Below are positions 7,403 through 8,464 of a DNA stretch of 8,464 bases, in pieces (position 1 is the first letter of the stretch; each line of letters begins with the position of its first letter). Under the pieces are notes generated by a model, which saw only the letters and a program-made list of their open reading frames with translations, had not been told where the DNA came from and ran no database searches. The DNA comes from Verrucomicrobia bacterium TMED44 (lineage in GTDB: Bacteria > Verrucomicrobiota > Verrucomicrobiia > Opitutales > Seribacteraceae). The stretch covers positions 1-8,464 of the forward strand of contig NHCX01000060.1 in assembly GCA_002168015.1 (NCBI GenBank), in the 5' to 3' direction. The translations under genes and the position numbers were made by a program.

Positions 7403-8464
7403 TTATCCTGCCAGCCCACTCCTTGCAAGCAGCGGCTCGACTTCAGGATCCCGACCCATAAAATCACGGTACAATTGATCGGGTGGTGCAGAATTTCCTT
7501 TACTCAGAATTTTCTGCCTGAATTCAATCCCAGTTGTGGCATTCATTATCCCATCCTTTTTAAACCGTGTGAAGGCATCTGCATCCAAAACTTCTGCCCA
7601 TTTGTAGGAGTAGTAAGCTGCTGCATATCCCACAGGACTGCTAAATAGATGGCTGAACCGTAAGGCAATCGTCCTCGGAGTGGTCTTGCGCTTGGGTAAG
7701 TAGTCACGAAGAGTCTCTTGCAGGGAATCTTCAAGTTTATCCACATTTGTTTTGGCTAGAACCCGGTGGATTTGCAAGTCGAGCTTAGCGAACGCTAGCT
7801 GCCTCATCATCGTATTACCAGCCATAAAATTACGAGCCCGTAACATTTTTTGAAAGAGTTCTTCAGGAATCGTTTCTCCCGTTTGATGATGTCGGGCAAA
7901 AAGATCAAGACTCTCCCTTTCCCAACACCAGTTTTCCATAATTTGGGAGGGAAGCTCTACGAAATCCCACGCTACATTGACTCCGTTAAGGCTACGATGG
8001 TTGACATTTCCACAAAGGTGATGAAGTAGATGTCCAAATTCATGGAAAACTGTTTCAACTTCGTAATGTGTGAGCAGTGCTGGCTTAGAGGGAGTAGGTG
8101 CGGTAAGATTGCCACAAATTAGGCCGAGATGAGGTTCCCTTTTTCCACCATCAACTGGTTCTCCAGTTTTAAGATAATTCATCCATGCACCCGCCCGTTT
8201 GCTCGATCGTGGATGCCAGTCAGCATAGAAGGATCCGAGCAGTTGTCCTGTTCGAGTATCGATTAAATCATAGAAGCGAACATCCTGATGCCAAACTGAC
8301 TCGGGTTTGTCTTCGGCTCCCTTAGCATGATCGAAAACCTGATCTTCAAAACGGGTGGGCTTTTCCTGAATTGACAGGCCAAAGATTTCCGTAGCCAGTT
8401 CAAACATTCCATGTAATACGGATTGAATGGGGAAGTAGGGTCTAAGATCTTCATCGTCGAAATC
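7403..8464 (-). CDS. M3-family oligopeptidase (thimet/OpdA type), C-terminal half
   Basis: Zinc metallopeptidase that degrades short peptides, usually in the cytoplasm. The frame is open to the right edge, giving 353 residues. Upstream of the internal ATG at 8407 the codons read [19 protein letters not shown], a conserved M3 segment, so that ATG is not the start and the gene continues beyond the window. The full protein should be about 680-700 residues. Counting from the edge, the metal site is HEFGH at 141-145 within [13 protein letters not shown], and the third ligand E170 lies in [14 protein letters not shown]. The C-terminal [25 protein letters not shown] is also characteristic. All visible catalytic residues are intact. 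It is the upstream gene of a probable operon with the DUF6941 gene (28 bp gap) and the lethal-factor-like protease. Oligopeptidase A and dipeptidyl carboxypeptidase share these motifs and cannot be separated with confidence here. Confidence 0.92.
   Translation of the reverse strand, partial: DFDDEDLRPYFPIQSVLHGMFELATEIFGLSIQEKPTRFEDQVFDHAKGAEDKPESVWHQDVRFYDLIDTRTGQLLGSFYADWHPRSSKRAGAWMNYLKTGEPVDGGKREPHLGLICGNLTAPTPSKPALLTHYEVETVFHEFGHLLHHLCGNVNHRSLNGVNVAWDFVELPSQIMENWCWERESLDLFARHHQTGETIPEELFQKMLRARNFMAGNTMMRQLAFAKLDLQIHRVLAKTNVDKLEDSLQETLRDYLPKRKTTPRTIALRFSHLFSSPVGYAAAYYSYKWAEVLDADAFTRFKKDGIMNATTGIEFRQKILSKGNSAPPDQLYRDFMGRDPEVEPLLARSGLAG

Noticed and set aside
8405..8407. ATG at 8407 as the start of the M3 peptidase
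   Set aside because: The frame stays open upstream to the window edge and encodes the conserved M3 segment [12 protein letters not shown], so the gene is simply cut by the window.

Overview
The window is ordinary bacterial chromosome: nine protein genes, almost no non-coding DNA, and no RNA gene, mobile element or CRISPR array that I can see. Base composition is moderate (A+T slightly above half by eye). A demethylmenaquinone methyltransferase of the type with an [10 protein letters not shown] segment, a ClpX-like ATPase without a zinc finger directly upstream of it, a DUF6941 protein and the general protein style suggest a Gram-negative, menaquinone-using bacterium of the Verrucomicrobiota, perhaps Opitutae/Puniceicoccales. 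That placement is inference from remembered family resemblance, not from a search. Few start codons have a recognisable Shine-Dalgarno sequence.

Layout. (1) 1-474, minus strand: an HU/IHF-type DNA-binding protein followed 21 bp later by the first 48 codons of hisS (histidyl-tRNA synthetase), which runs off the left edge. (2) 475-578: a short divergent intergenic region holding the promoters for both directions. (3) 579-2910, plus strand: a ClpX-like AAA+ unfoldase with no zinc-binding domain and a C-terminal extension, then ubiE/menG overlapping its end. (4) 2907-6148, minus strand: a PfkB-family sugar kinase, then a large thioredoxin/DUF255 (YyaL/SPATA20-like) protein with a lipoprotein signal. 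This large gene ends tail to tail on ubiE, with the two stop codons overlapping. (5) 6149-6265: a 117-bp spacer. (6) 6266-8464, minus strand: an M3 oligopeptidase (its 5' half lies beyond the right edge), a small DUF6941 protein and a secreted zinc metalloprotease whose active-site layout matches anthrax lethal factor. The last two genes overlap by 4 bp.

Functional picture. Housekeeping functions dominate: translation, nucleoid architecture, quinone synthesis, sugar phosphorylation and peptide turnover. The two most distinctive items are the ClpX-like ATPase, which keeps a ClpP-docking IGF loop but has lost the adaptor-binding zinc domain and carries what looks like a second, degenerate copy of the AAA+ small domain, and the lethal-factor-like exported protease coupled to a DUF6941 gene. 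I see no defence system or other multi-gene novelty.
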